Counted from the stretch's first letter, positions 1-8,942 are shown. The stretch: DNA of 64,000 nt from Acidisoma sp. PAMC 29798 (GCF_030252425.1 NZ_CP126994.1:496001-560000); one strand, 5' to 3'. The notes: generated by a model from the letters alone, not told the origin. Numbers and translations are program-made.

Positions 1-665
1 AGGCCGTAGATGGTGAGCGGCCCGGTCACTTGGTCCGGGTCGCTGATCAAGACCAGCGGCACGATGAATGAGCCCCAGGCATTGATGAAACTGAAGATCG
101 CAGCTGCGGCAATGCCGGGTAGCGAGACCGGGATCACGACATGGATAATGGTTTGCAGCAGACTCGCGCGCTCCATTTGCGCGGCCTCCTCCATTTCGCG
201 CGGCACACCATCCATCGCCGTCTTGATCAGCCATAGCGCGAAGGGCAGGCTATTGGCGCCGAGAAAAATGCCGGTCGGCACCAGGCTCAGCCAACCGAAG
301 TGCGCGAAGATCTGAAACACCGGAATGATCATGATGCCGACGGGAATGCCTGTCAGGAACAGGATCGTCACCATCAGACCGTCCCTCATGGGAATCCGGC
401 GGCGCGACAGCGCATAGCCGCCGAAGATCGCGGGCACCACCGCGACCAGGGTCGCGACCAGGGCCAGCAAGAAGGTATTTCCCAGCGACCACAGATAATC
501 CGATCGCGTCACGTTGCGATAATGTGCAAGCGTGAGGCTAGGCCAATTGAGCGACCAACTGGCATGGGCATCGACCGACGCCAGCGCCAGCCACAGCATG
601 GGTGCGAGGAAACACAGTGCCAGCAGCGCCAATAGCAGATTCGCGATGAATGTCGGGCGGCGCAT
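1..665 (-). CDS. Carbohydrate ABC transporter permease, MalG type (partial)
   Basis: Inner-membrane subunit of a sugar ABC importer. The first 221 residues are visible and the C-terminus lies beyond the window edge. Membrane segments are seen near residues 7-30, 60-85, 98-122 and 130-150. The EAA loop that docks on the ATPase is at about 155-180 (EMEEAAQMERAS). The ATG at 665 overlaps the TGA of the upstream permease by one base, so the two are translationally coupled. It is the last visible gene of the LacI-controlled sugar operon. The substrate cannot be read from sequence. Confidence 0.9.
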   Translation of the reverse strand, partial: MRRPTFIANLLLALLALCFLAPMLWLALASVDAHASWSLNWPSLTLAHYRNVTRSDYLWSLGNTFLLALVATLVAVVPAIFGGYALSRRRIPMRDGLMVTILFLTGIPVGIMIIPVFQIFAHFGWLSLVPTGIFLGANSLPFALWLIKTAMDGVPREMEEAAQMERASLLQTIIHVVIPVSLPGIAAAAIFSFINAWGSFIVPLVLISDPDQVTGPLTIYG

Positions 666-1540
666 CACGCTGCGCTCTTATTCGGCCGCAGCGCGCGGAC
701 ATAGAGATAGGCGAAAACGGTGGAGATCAGCACGAGCACATCGCCGATGAGCGCGCCATAGCCAAGATTGCTGAAGGTGAAGGCCTGCTGATACGAATAG
801 ATCGGCAGAATATTGGTGGCGTCGTTCGGGCCGCCCGCCGTCATGATATAGGTCAATGCGTAATTGGCGAGGATCACCAGCGTCACCAGCAGCAGGTTGG
901 TCACGATGATTTGCCGCATCAAAGGCAGGGTGATGAACAGGAATGTTTGCAGGCGCGAGGCGTTTTCCATCCGCGCCGCCTCCAGCACTTCCTTTGAAAT
1001 GCCACGCAGCCCGGATGACAGCATGAGCATCGAAAAGCCGGCCGTCGCCCAGATATTCGCCATGATGACGATGAGCATGGGATGATCGTCGAGCAGATCG
1101 GCATGGCCGCCGAAGATCTGACTAAGCGTGCCGCCCGTGGTGCTGAAGGCATACCAGATCAAGGCGGCGGAGACGGGCGGTAGCATCCAGGCGACGATCG
1201 CGACAGCGCCGGTCAGACCGCGCCAGAAGGGCGAGGCGTGCTGCAAGAGCAGCGCCAGCGCCATGCCGACCACGGTGACGCCGATCACCGCCGAGCCGAG
1301 CAGGAAAACCCCCGTCAGCCACAGCGAATGCCAGAAACTGGTATCGCCGAGCAGACGGTGGATATTGGTCCAACCGGTAAACCAATAGTGCTGGGCATGA
1401 ATGCCGATCAGCGTGATATTGGTCAGACCGAGATAGAAGGCATAGGCGACCGGCAGCAGGAACAGCAGTACAAGCAACACGGCCGACGGCGCCAGCAGAA
1501 GCAGGCCGACGCCATCGGGGCGTGTCACTCCCAACTTCAT
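665..1540 (-). CDS. Carbohydrate ABC transporter permease, MalF type
   Basis: A 291-residue inner-membrane permease of the binding-protein-dependent sugar importer class. A first membrane span is at about 13-36, followed by a periplasmic loop and five more hydrophobic segments. The EAA-type loop is near residues 185-205 (EVLEAARMENAS). It lies 4 bases after the stop of the solute-binding protein gene and overlaps the next permease by one base. With that permease it would form the heteromeric membrane channel. Length and order (binding protein, MalF type, MalG type) are usual for the family. Confidence 0.92.
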   Translation of the reverse strand: MKLGVTRPDGVGLLLLAPSAVLLVLLFLLPVAYAFYLGLTNITLIGIHAQHYWFTGWTNIHRLLGDTSFWHSLWLTGVFLLGSAVIGVTVVGMALALLLQHASPFWRGLTGAVAIVAWMLPPVSAALIWYAFSTTGGTLSQIFGGHADLLDDHPMLIVIMANIWATAGFSMLMLSSGLRGISKEVLEAARMENASRLQTFLFITLPLMRQIIVTNLLLVTLVILANYALTYIMTAGGPNDATNILPIYSYQQAFTFSNLGYGALIGDVLVLISTVFAYLYVRALRPNKSAA

Positions 1541-1544
1541 GAGA

Positions 1545-2915
1545 TCAGCGCGTCTCGACCTGGTCGGCGCCGAGCTGGTTGGAGACGTAACCCTTTATGC
1601 TGGCGATGGCCTGATCAACCGTCATGTCCTTGTGCTGGGCGAGATTGCCCGTGGCTTGCTGCAAGGCGTGTGACCAGACCTCGTATTCGGCCTTGGCCGG
1701 CGTCAGCATCCCGTAGGGCAGCACCTGGGCGGCAACTGCGTTATACGGCGGGGAGAAATTCACGAAATCGGCTGACTTCGTGTAGCTTTCGGCAGCGGGC
1801 ACGAATCCGGCCCAATTCGCGGCATCGATCTGCGCCGTCTCCTGCTCCATCACATCGAGCAACTTCCAGGCATAGTTGGGGCTTTTGCTGGTCGCTGAGA
1901 CGGCGAGATCCCAGCCGCCGAGCGTCGTGCATATGCCCGGCGCCTGGCCGGTGACGGTGGGAATGGCGACCACGCCGATGACCTTGGGCGCATCTTCCCA
2001 ATAGGGCGAGGAGATCGTCTTCGTCCAGTTGCCGCCATAGTAGTTGGAGCCGACGGCGATGGCGAGCTTGCCTTGCTGGAACAACGTGAGGGGAATCGTC
2101 ACGGCGGAGGGCGAGAACAAGTCGCTGAGCGTATCGCCGAGGCCTTCGTTATAGACCGTCTTGGTGAAGGTTAGCACCTCGCGTAGGCCCTTGCTGTCCA
2201 CAACCCATTTATTGGTCTTGGGGTCGAGAATGGTCGCGTCGCTGGAGCCGTTGAGCAGATTGCCCGTGCCTTGCAGCAAGCCATTGTCGCCTGAACTCGT
2301 CCCGACATTGAGCCACAGCGGCACCACGCCCGTGATCTTGGCCTTGATGGCGCGCGCGGCGGTCAGCACATCGTCCCAGCTCTTGGGTTGCCACGGCACC
2401 GGCAGGCCGGCCTTCTTGAACATATCCATATTGTAGTAAAGCTGGCTGTCATTCTCGCCCGTGCTGACGGCAAAAACCTTGCCGTCGAAGCGGCCTTCGC
2501 TTTGAATCGCGGCGGGAAATTCCTTCCACCAATCGGCGGTCGCGAGCTTGTCGTCGATCGGTGCGAGCCATCCCGAAGACTGGAACTGGCCCAGCGCCGG
2601 CGTCGGCAATTGCGCAACATCGGGCGCCGTGCTCGGCGACCGATACAGCAGGCTGAGCTTGTTTATGATGTCGGTATAGCCACCGGGAATGGGCACCAGC
2701 TTCACCTCGGCCTCGGGGTATTTGGCCTCGAAGGCAGCCTTCACGTCATCGTACCATTTCTTGGCGAAGTCGTTGGTGTCGAAAACATATTCCGAACCGT
2801 AGGCGAGGGTGACCACGGTTTTCGCCTGGGCATGTGCCAGCATTGGTAGTGCGGTCAATGCACTCGCCGATGCAAGAAAGGTCAGAGCCAGTCGTCCTAA
2901 GCCTGGTTTGGGCAT
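1545..2915 (-). CDS. Sugar ABC transporter extracellular solute-binding protein
   Basis: A periplasmic family-1 sugar-binding protein of 456 residues. It starts with a classic signal peptide: basic start, hydrophobic stretch, and likely cleavage after AHA near residue 29. The mature part has the broad MalE/MsmE-like fold signature with many aromatic residues. An AGGAG ribosome binding site lies about 10 bases before the ATG. The gene follows the ATPase gene after a 55-base gap without a visible operator and precedes the two permeases. It should deliver the substrate to them. Sugar, polyol or oligosaccharide specificity is unknown. Confidence 0.92.
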   Translation of the reverse strand: MPKPGLGRLALTFLASASALTALPMLAHAQAKTVVTLAYGSEYVFDTNDFAKKWYDDVKAAFEAKYPEAEVKLVPIPGGYTDIINKLSLLYRSPSTAPDVAQLPTPALGQFQSSGWLAPIDDKLATADWWKEFPAAIQSEGRFDGKVFAVSTGENDSQLYYNMDMFKKAGLPVPWQPKSWDDVLTAARAIKAKITGVVPLWLNVGTSSGDNGLLQGTGNLLNGSSDATILDPKTNKWVVDSKGLREVLTFTKTVYNEGLGDTLSDLFSPSAVTIPLTLFQQGKLAIAVGSNYYGGNWTKTISSPYWEDAPKVIGVVAIPTVTGQAPGICTTLGGWDLAVSATSKSPNYAWKLLDVMEQETAQIDAANWAGFVPAAESYTKSADFVNFSPPYNAVAAQVLPYGMLTPAKAEYEVWSHALQQATGNLAQHKDMTVDQAIASIKGYVSNQLGADQVETR

Positions 2916-2970
2916 GTCACCGTCACTCCTTCTAGGGGGTTGCGAGCAAAATCCATCCTTTTGGCGGTCG

Positions 2971-4110
2971 TCACGCGGAGGCTAGGCGGTTGGACACCGA
3001 CACCGGCTGAAGACCCGAGCGGTCGAGCAGCGCGGTTCCGGTTTCCAGGTCGAAGGCGTAGACAAACTCGGGGTCGGGGCGCAGCGGCACGCGCTCACCC
3101 AGCGTCATCCGCGTGCGGCCGGATGCGCGTGCAACAACTGCGTGCTCGCCGATGCGCAGCGTCACGAAGGTTTCGCTGCCCATGGGTTCGATGAACTCCA
3201 CAACGCCGGTCAGCGGGTCGCCCGATGGCGACGCCTGCAAGGCGATGTCGGTGGGACGAACACCGATGGAAACGGCGCGCAGCAGCGCCGCCGGATCGCG
3301 GCAGCGCAGCGCATGCGGCAGCGGCATGCTGTGACCCAGGACATCGGCCACCAGACGCGTGCCATCGTGGCGCAGAAATCCGGGCAGGATGTTCATGCGC
3401 GGTGCGCCGATAAAGCGCGCGACGCGGATGTTTGCGGGGTCATCGAAGATGGTCGCGGGCGTTCCCGCCTGATGAAGCTTACCCTCGAACATGATGGCGA
3501 TGCGCGTCGCCATGGTCATCGCTTCGACCTGATCATGCGTCACATACACGGTGGTGATGCCGAGGCGACGATGCAGCGACACCAATTCGCTGCGCATCTG
3601 GCCGCGCAACGCGGCGTCGAGGTTGGAGAGCGGCTCATCCATCAGGAACAGCTTCGGCTGGCGCAGCAGGGCACGGCCGAGTGCCACGCGTTGGCGTTGT
3701 CCGCCGGACAGTTCGGAGGGTTTGCGATGCAGCAGCTGCGTCAATCCGAGAACGGTCGCGACGTCGGTGATCTTGGCCGCCGTCGCGGCCCGATTCTCGC
3801 GCCGCATGCGCGGCCCGAAGGCGAGGTTGCCATGCACCGTCATATGCGGAAACAGGGCGTAGCTCTGGAACACCATGGCGACGTCGCGCTCGCCTGGCGG
3901 CACATCATTGACGATACGACCGTCAATGCGGATCTCACCTTCGGTAGGGCTTTCCAGCCCCGCCAGCATGCGCAGCGATGTGGTCTTGCCGCAGCCGGAG
4001 GGGCCCAGCAGCACCAGGAAATCGCCATCCGCAATGTCGAGCGTCAGGTCTTCGACCGCGATCTGCGTGCCGAACCGGCGCCAGACATGATCGATGGAGA
4101 CGCTGCTCAC
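2971..4110 (-). CDS. Sugar ABC transporter ATP-binding protein (MalK/UgpC type)
   Basis: Energises the sugar importer. Walker A GPSGCGKTT is at residues 36-44, the signature LSGGQ at 134-138 and Walker B FLMDEP at 155-160. A C-terminal TOBE/regulatory region from about residue 230 marks the MalK/UgpC branch. I place the start at the GTG at 4110 (379 residues). The open frame continues upstream to 4353, but that part overlaps the preceding gene and looks non-coding. The operator palindrome at 4141-4154 lies 31 bases before this GTG, so the transporter genes probably have their own LacI-controlled promoter. Confidence 0.92.
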   Translation of the reverse strand: MSSVSIDHVWRRFGTQIAVEDLTLDIADGDFLVLLGPSGCGKTTSLRMLAGLESPTEGEIRIDGRIVNDVPPGERDVAMVFQSYALFPHMTVHGNLAFGPRMRRENRAATAAKITDVATVLGLTQLLHRKPSELSGGQRQRVALGRALLRQPKLFLMDEPLSNLDAALRGQMRSELVSLHRRLGITTVYVTHDQVEAMTMATRIAIMFEGKLHQAGTPATIFDDPANIRVARFIGAPRMNILPGFLRHDGTRLVADVLGHSMPLPHALRCRDPAALLRAVSIGVRPTDIALQASPSGDPLTGVVEFIEPMGSETFVTLRIGEHAVVARASGRTRMTLGERVPLRPDPEFVYAFDLETGTALLDRSGLQPVSVSNRLASA

Positions 4111-4140
4111 CGCGGCGGGTTCCTGATCATGATGACTGCC

Positions 4141-4154
4141 ATGGAACGTTCCAT
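4141..4154. promoter_or_regulatory. LacI-type operator before the ABC transporter genes
   Basis: ATGGAACGTTCCAT is a perfect 14-base palindrome with the central CG typical of LacI/GalR operators. It sits between the end of the IolE-like gene (4161) and the GTG start of the ATPase gene (4110). The same core recurs at 6210-6223 and, imperfectly, at 8474-8487. All are near genes of this locus, which encodes a LacI regulator. The assignment to that regulator is inferred. Confidence 0.75.
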
Positions 4155-4160
4155 AAACTT

Positions 4161-5072
4161 TTAGAACCCGCGCGCTTGAAGAAATCGCAAATTGGCCGAC
4201 TGATCGGCGGCGGCTTTGGCGATGCCGCCGGCGTCCGGCAGAATATCCTGCTCGACCACGACCCAGCCCGAGAAGCTTGTGTGGATTAGGCGCAAAACCT
4301 CGTCGAGATCGACATCGCCATGGCCCAGGGCACAGAAGGCACCTCGCTCCCAAATCGCTTCAGCCGGTGCCGCATCGCGCACGATGTCGGCAATCGCCGC
4401 GCGCTTGGCATCCTTGATATGGATATGGTTGATGCGCGGTCCCCAGTCCCGCAGTGCCGCCACGGGATCGCCGCCGCCGATGATGAGATGGCCGGTATCC
4501 AGACAGAGGTTGACGCTGGTGCGATCAAGCATCCGCTCGATCTCCCACGGCGCTTCGATATAAGTGCCGGTCTCGTTATGGAAGGTTGGCTCATAGCCAC
4601 GACGGCGGCAGCGATCGGTCACGCTTTCCACGCCGATGACGAAGCGCTGGAAGCGGGTTTCATCCAGACCCAGGCTGTGATCCTTCGCGGCCTGACCCGG
4701 ACGCGCGCGACGGCCGAGATCACTGAAATCGCCCAATGTCGGACGCGGCGGGAAGGGGCCGAGGTCGCGCACGGCATCCAGGGCATCAAGCAGCGCATCG
4801 AGTTGCGGCAGCATGTCCCGCAAAGGCTCAGGTTCACTGAAGGGCAGTTCGAGATAGGCACCGGCAAGTCCCAGCTTACGCTCCGATAGCCGCCGCGCGA
4901 GCACCTCGCCTTCTCCGAAATAGCCGACGGGGCCGAGATCGATGCCGACATAGCCGGCATTCGAAACGGCATCCAGCACCGCTTCGCCGTCAGGCGTATT
5001 GGGATCGATGCCGACGGTCATTTCGAAGGCGCCGAAGCTCACGGGGGCATTGGCAATCGCGATGGTGCTCAT
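4161..5072 (-). CDS. Sugar phosphate isomerase/epimerase-like TIM barrel protein (IolE-like)
   Basis: A 303-residue xylose-isomerase-like TIM barrel related to inosose dehydratase IolE and hydroxypyruvate isomerase. Visible marks are APVSFGAFE at the N-terminus, a metal-binding His/Glu region (FHNETGTY), DTGHLIIGGGD and HIHIKDAK. The start chosen is the ATG at 5072, which overlaps the TGA of the dehydrogenase gene (ATGA). The extra 13 residues upstream look unrelated to the family. Next to a Gfo/Idh dehydrogenase it probably isomerises or dehydrates the keto product of that enzyme, as IolE does after IolG. The exact substrate is unknown. Confidence 0.85.
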   Translation of the reverse strand: MSTIAIANAPVSFGAFEMTVGIDPNTPDGEAVLDAVSNAGYVGIDLGPVGYFGEGEVLARRLSERKLGLAGAYLELPFSEPEPLRDMLPQLDALLDALDAVRDLGPFPPRPTLGDFSDLGRRARPGQAAKDHSLGLDETRFQRFVIGVESVTDRCRRRGYEPTFHNETGTYIEAPWEIERMLDRTSVNLCLDTGHLIIGGGDPVAALRDWGPRINHIHIKDAKRAAIADIVRDAAPAEAIWERGAFCALGHGDVDLDEVLRLIHTSFSGWVVVEQDILPDAGGIAKAAADQSANLRFLQARGF

Positions 5073-6172
5073 GCGTCCGCTCCGCTGGTTGGGTTCGCCA
5101 CAGGCGCGCAAGTGCGATGCGCCTCAAGGATCGCGCCACACAGGGCGATGTCACGCAGCGCATCGGAAGCCGGGGTGCGCGGGGCGGTGCCGTTCACGAT
5201 GCAATCATGGAAATGCACAAGCTCGGTCTTGAAGCCGGCATGATAGGACAACATCCGGCTTGTGCTGGAGGATTCGGTGGTGCCGGAAACGCCAACCTCC
5301 TCGGTAAGCGTCGCCGCCGCATTGCGCAGATAGGGGGAGGGGAAGGCGAGCGTCAGCCTGCGGTCGGGCGCGAAGAAGGCGAACTCCATCTGGTAGCGGG
5401 CGAAGCCGGGCAGATCGATCCAGGTGAGGATAGCGCGCCGGTCGCCGAAACGCAGCACGATCGTGGCCCCATGGCGGCCGAGATCGGCGAACTCCACCCC
5501 GTCCGGCTCACCGAGAATGCCGCGCAGCGCATTCAGTTCATGCACCATGCTATCGAGAAGAATGGTGTGATACAGCCTGCGCGATGCCGCATCGCCGCCG
5601 ACCGCCGTTTCCAGGCGATCGGCCGTTTCCTGTCGCAGTGGCGCGATAATCGCGTCCGACAAGGCCGCGCCGATATGCATCGGGAAATGCGCGACATACG
5701 GCTCGAACGGCGATTCGAAGGTCGTCACGCGCGCAAGGCGCAGATCCGTGACCTCCGCCATGTCTGCCTGCAACCGCTCATAAGCCGGATCGTAACGCTT
5801 ATTGTATCCGACGAGCATGACGACACGCGCTTTGTCGGCGGCGGCGATCATCGCGCGGCCCTCAGCGGGTGAAAAGCAGAGAGGTTTTTCGACGAAAACA
5901 TGCTTGCCGGCTTCGGCGACGGCGATGGCGATCGGTGCGTGGCTGCCCGGTGTCAACACCATTACGGCATCGATGGGCGCGGCGACCAAGTCCCGCCAGT
6001 CTTCCATGACCAAAGGCACGTGGTAGCGTTGCGCGCAGGCCTCCGCGACCTCCCGGGAGACATCGCAGACTGCCGCAATCTCGAAAAGCTCCGGCATTTC
6101 GGCCAGGAAATGCAGATGCATCACCTGGGCGATGACACCGCAGCCGATAAGGCCGATCTTCAACGCTGACAC
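5069..6172 (-). CDS. Gfo/Idh/MocA family NAD(P)-dependent sugar dehydrogenase
   Basis: An oxidoreductase of 367 residues. The N-terminal Rossmann motif GLIGCGVIA is at about 7-15. The family EKP motif (VEKPLCF) is at 94-100, with the active-site lysine at 96. A C-terminal beta-sheet domain follows. I choose the GTG at 6172 because AAGGGGA lies just upstream. The longer in-frame ATG at 6223 lies inside the operator palindrome, which makes it an unlikely start. It overlaps the IolE-like gene by four bases. It probably oxidises an inositol-like polyol or sugar in the cytoplasm. Confidence 0.88.
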   Translation of the reverse strand: MSALKIGLIGCGVIAQVMHLHFLAEMPELFEIAAVCDVSREVAEACAQRYHVPLVMEDWRDLVAAPIDAVMVLTPGSHAPIAIAVAEAGKHVFVEKPLCFSPAEGRAMIAAADKARVVMLVGYNKRYDPAYERLQADMAEVTDLRLARVTTFESPFEPYVAHFPMHIGAALSDAIIAPLRQETADRLETAVGGDAASRRLYHTILLDSMVHELNALRGILGEPDGVEFADLGRHGATIVLRFGDRRAILTWIDLPGFARYQMEFAFFAPDRRLTLAFPSPYLRNAAATLTEEVGVSGTTESSSTSRMLSYHAGFKTELVHFHDCIVNGTAPRTPASDALRDIALCGAILEAHRTCAPVANPTSGADA

Positions 6173-6207
6173 CTCAGCCGTTCCCCTTCCCGCCGCTTCT
6201 GTCGCCG

Positions 6208-6225
6208 TTATGGAACGTTCCATAA
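6208..6225. promoter_or_regulatory. LacI-type operator before the dehydrogenase gene (perfect 18-base palindrome)
   Basis: TTATGGAACGTTCCATAA reads the same on both strands over 18 bases and contains the 14-base core seen at 4141-4154. It lies between the stop of the lacI-type gene (6240) and the chosen GTG start of the dehydrogenase (6172). It suggests that a separate promoter there is repressed by the regulator encoded immediately upstream. Confidence 0.78.
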
Positions 6226-6239
6226 ATCCGAACCCGTCG

Positions 6240-7301
6240 TCAAGCGGAATGACGGTCGTCGTCGATCGGTGCCTTCGCTGTGGTCGCACGGGAAATCAGC
6301 GTGAAGTCGAGGCTGTGGCGGATGAAGCCCCCTTGCAACTCGCCCTTGATGCGTTGGGTGAGCGTATCGACGGCGAGTTCAGCGAGCATTTCCTTCGGCT
6401 GCGCGATAGTGGTGAGGCCGATGCGGGCGATGCGGGCGAGGGCGACATCGTCGAATCCGATGATGGAAAGATCATGCGGAACGCGGAGGCCGGCGCGATC
6501 GGCGCAATCCAGTACATCGATCGCATGCAGATCATTGGCCGCGAAAACGGCTGTCACGCGTCCGACGCCTGTCAAGATCGTCTCCACCGGCACGATGACG
6601 CCCTCTGCCACGACGGTATGGGGCTTGCGGTGCCACCGCAGAACCAGCGGTTCCAGCCCCGCATCGGCCAGTGCCCCAGCATAACCGCCGCGCCGATCCG
6701 TGTCGGCCTTTTCCTCGCGCACACTGTCCGCGAAATAGGCGATGCGGCGGTGGCCGAGGGCGATGAGATGGCGGGTTGCGGCGGCGGCGGCGGCGAAATC
6801 ATCGACCGCGACGACATCGCCCCAATCGGCAGCGCAGGTCACGAAGACGACGGGAAGGCGGTCGGCCACCACGTGCCGCGCCCCGGCCGCGTCACCGGCA
6901 TAGGCCAGGAACATCAGCCCCGCGACGCGATGCTCGATCAGGTTGCGGATGCCTGTCAATTCGACATCCTCATCGACCTGGGTATTGCAGAACATCACCT
7001 GAAAGCCGCGTGAGGAGGCGAAATTCTCGATGAACTTCGCCATCTCGGCATAGAAGGGATTGGCAAGATCGCCGACCACGACACCAATCACGGCGCTGCG
7101 TTGCTGCACCAACTGCCGCGCCACGATATTGAGTTGATAGCCCAATTCAGCGATGGCGGCCTGCACGCTTTCGCGCGTCTGTGGATTGACGCCGGGTGCG
7201 TTGCGAATGACGTTCGACACTGTCGACTTCGACTTGCCCGACAGCCGGGCGACATCGTGGATGGTTGGCGGCTTGTGGCGTGGGCTGGGTGGCAGCGTCA
7301 A
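6240..7301 (-). CDS. LacI family transcriptional regulator
   Basis: A repressor of 353 residues. The N-terminal helix-turn-helix is at about 13-34 (TIHDVARLSGKSKSTVSNVI). The hinge helix and a periplasmic-binding-protein-like sensor domain follow (VIGVVVGDLANPFYAEM, then CNTQVDEDVE). Its ATG overlaps the stop of the zinc dehydrogenase gene by four bases, so the two are co-transcribed. Three copies of a LacI-type palindrome flank this locus. The repressor probably releases them when the transported sugar or an intermediate is present. The effector is not deducible. Confidence 0.93.
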   Translation of the reverse strand: MTLPPSPRHKPPTIHDVARLSGKSKSTVSNVIRNAPGVNPQTRESVQAAIAELGYQLNIVARQLVQQRSAVIGVVVGDLANPFYAEMAKFIENFASSRGFQVMFCNTQVDEDVELTGIRNLIEHRVAGLMFLAYAGDAAGARHVVADRLPVVFVTCAADWGDVVAVDDFAAAAAATRHLIALGHRRIAYFADSVREEKADTDRRGGYAGALADAGLEPLVLRWHRKPHTVVAEGVIVPVETILTGVGRVTAVFAANDLHAIDVLDCADRAGLRVPHDLSIIGFDDVALARIARIGLTTIAQPKEMLAELAVDTLTQRIKGELQGGFIRHSLDFTLISRATTAKAPIDDDRHSA

Positions 7302-8455
7302 CGGGCCGGTACGCCGTTCGGTGCAAAGACCACTTTCATGGAGGCACCGTCTTGGGCGATGGCCATCGCCTCCTCAGCGCGGTCGAGCGGCATACGGTGG
7401 GTGACGATGCGGTCAAAAGGAAGGCGGTCCAGATTGGCGGCCATCAGGCGCATCCCCGCCAGGTAGGACGTCGCAGTTTCGCCGCCGATACCGATGATGC
7501 TCACATTCTTAGTGCAAATGTCCGAATTCGGGTTGATTTGCACGGGGCCGAGATCAACGAAGGCACCAGCCTCCACAACCACACCGCCGACACGCACCAT
7601 CTTCAGCGCCTCCACAAAACTCGCCGGCACACCGCTACAATCGAGTACCATATCCGCGCCGATGCCGCCCGTCGACTCACGCACGCGGGCGATGCGTTCC
7701 TCGGGCGTTGTCTCGTCCACCGACAGCGTCAGGCTCGCGCCGAAGTCGCGCGCCATCTGCAATCGTGTGGCGTGGCGATCGGTCGCGATGATCTGCGCAG
7801 CCCCTAGAAGCCGCGCCTTGATGAGATGACAAAGACCCAGCGGGCCGACGCCCAGCACCGCGACGGAACCACCGAAGGGCGTGCCACCGAACTGGCCGAG
7901 CAAGGCATTGGCCTTTTCGACACCGTGCGTCACGGCCATGATTTCGGTCAGCACCGCGACATGATCGGGTAAGCTATCCGGCACACGAAACAGCACGGAG
8001 CCTGGAAGCAGATACATGTGCTCGGCCCATCCGCCGAGCAGATGCGGCGCCCGTCCGCAATGCAGGCTATTGCCGTAATCTTCCAGATGCTCGCACATGT
8101 AATACGGAAAGCCGTTGCGGCAGAAGCGGCATTGCCCGCAAGCCACATTGGCGCCTGGCACGATCCTGTCACCGGGTTTGAGCACCCGGCCTTCACTGTC
8201 GCACACCACGCCGCCGGTCGCGACAACCTCGCCGACATTCTCATGGCCGCAGATCAGCGGGTAGGTGAGGTCACGCTCATGCGGCGTGCCGGCATATTGC
8301 TTGCTCTCGCCGAGAAACGTGTGCTTGTCCGTGCCGCAAATGCCCGAGTAGCGCATCTTGAGAATGACCGCGCCCGGCTCGGGGTCCGCGATCTCGAAGT
8401 TCCGAATCTCGATCCGTCCGGGCCGTTCGACGACGGCCGCGCGTGCTGATGCCAT
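7298..8455 (-). CDS. Zinc-dependent medium-chain alcohol/polyol dehydrogenase
   Basis: An MDR-family dehydrogenase of 385 residues. The catalytic zinc ligands are Cys40 (GICGTD) and His71-Glu72 (GHE). The structural-zinc cysteines lie in CGQCRFCRNGFPYYMC (106-121), with spacing one residue wider than usual at the last cysteine. The NAD(P)-binding motif VLGVGPLG is near 205. It is the first gene of the minus-strand sugar locus, behind the operator at 8474-8487. It probably oxidises a sugar alcohol or hydroxy acid. A threonine/sorbitol dehydrogenase-like role is possible. Confidence 0.9.
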   Translation of the reverse strand: MASARAAVVERPGRIEIRNFEIADPEPGAVILKMRYSGICGTDKHTFLGESKQYAGTPHERDLTYPLICGHENVGEVVATGGVVCDSEGRVLKPGDRIVPGANVACGQCRFCRNGFPYYMCEHLEDYGNSLHCGRAPHLLGGWAEHMYLLPGSVLFRVPDSLPDHVAVLTEIMAVTHGVEKANALLGQFGGTPFGGSVAVLGVGPLGLCHLIKARLLGAAQIIATDRHATRLQMARDFGASLTLSVDETTPEERIARVRESTGGIGADMVLDCSGVPASFVEALKMVRVGGVVVEAGAFVDLGPVQINPNSDICTKNVSIIGIGGETATSYLAGMRLMAANLDRLPFDRIVTHRMPLDRAEEAMAIAQDGASMKVVFAPNGVPAR

Positions 8456-8473
8456 TGCGCTTTCCCGTTCGAT

Positions 8474-8487
8474 ATGGATCGTTCCAA
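8474..8487. promoter_or_regulatory. Imperfect LacI-type operator before the zinc dehydrogenase
   Basis: ATGGATCGTTCCAA matches ATGGAACGTTCCAT at 12 of 14 positions. It lies 19 bases upstream of the ATG at 8455 (read leftwards). It completes a set of three sites, one before each part of the sugar locus. Confidence 0.62.
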
Positions 8488-8541
8488 ATGGCGCGACGGG
8501 GTGAGCACGTCAAGCTGCAAGGTATCCACCGGGAAGCCGTC

Positions 8542-8934
8542 ATGGTAACCGACGCCCCCTCAACGAGAACGAGATCTATGCGCAAGCCTACCCCTATCGT
8601 CACGTATGCCGCTTTGGTCCAGCGCTACCAGGCCGCGTTTCCCGACCTGACGGTCGATGATCTGGCGCAATACATTCGTCAGGCCGATCGCGGCACCGCA
8701 CAGTATGACGCCGAGATGATCGCGGAGATGCGCGATGACCCGGACTTCCAGGATTTTCTCTTCGATATTCGCATGCAGAGCGACGGCGGGCGTTTCGCGA
8801 TGCTCATGGAAGGCGCGATCAACGATCTTCCACGCCCAGAGGGGCCTGAATTGGGACGCGCGCTGCATGACATCATGGCGGCAGGCGGTACCCATGCCCG
8901 TGCCTTGCGGGTGATCGCCCCTCACTGGTTCTGA
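8542..8934 (+). CDS. Hypothetical protein, small and acidic
   Basis: I do not recognise a family. From the ATG at 8542 it is 130 residues; a second in-frame ATG at 8578 would give 118. GGGAAG lies about 6 bases before the first ATG, which decides my choice. The sequence is mainly helical with many Asp/Glu (DLTVDDLAQYIRQAD, MIAEMRDDPDFQDFLFDIRM) and no signal peptide or membrane segment. It is divergent from the sugar locus and convergent with the TetR gene, so the context gives no function. The regular amino acid composition supports a real gene. Confidence 0.6.
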   Translation: MVTDAPSTRTRSMRKPTPIVTYAALVQRYQAAFPDLTVDDLAQYIRQADRGTAQYDAEMIAEMRDDPDFQDFLFDIRMQSDGGRFAMLMEGAINDLPRPEGPELGRALHDIMAAGGTHARALRVIAPHWF

Positions 8935-8942
8935 TCGGGTTC

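Noticed and set aside
4111-4353. N-terminal extension of the sugar ABC ATPase by 81 codons
   Set aside because: It overlaps the IolE-like gene and the operator, is Arg-rich, and is absent from the MalK family. The GTG at 4110 gives the normal N-terminus.
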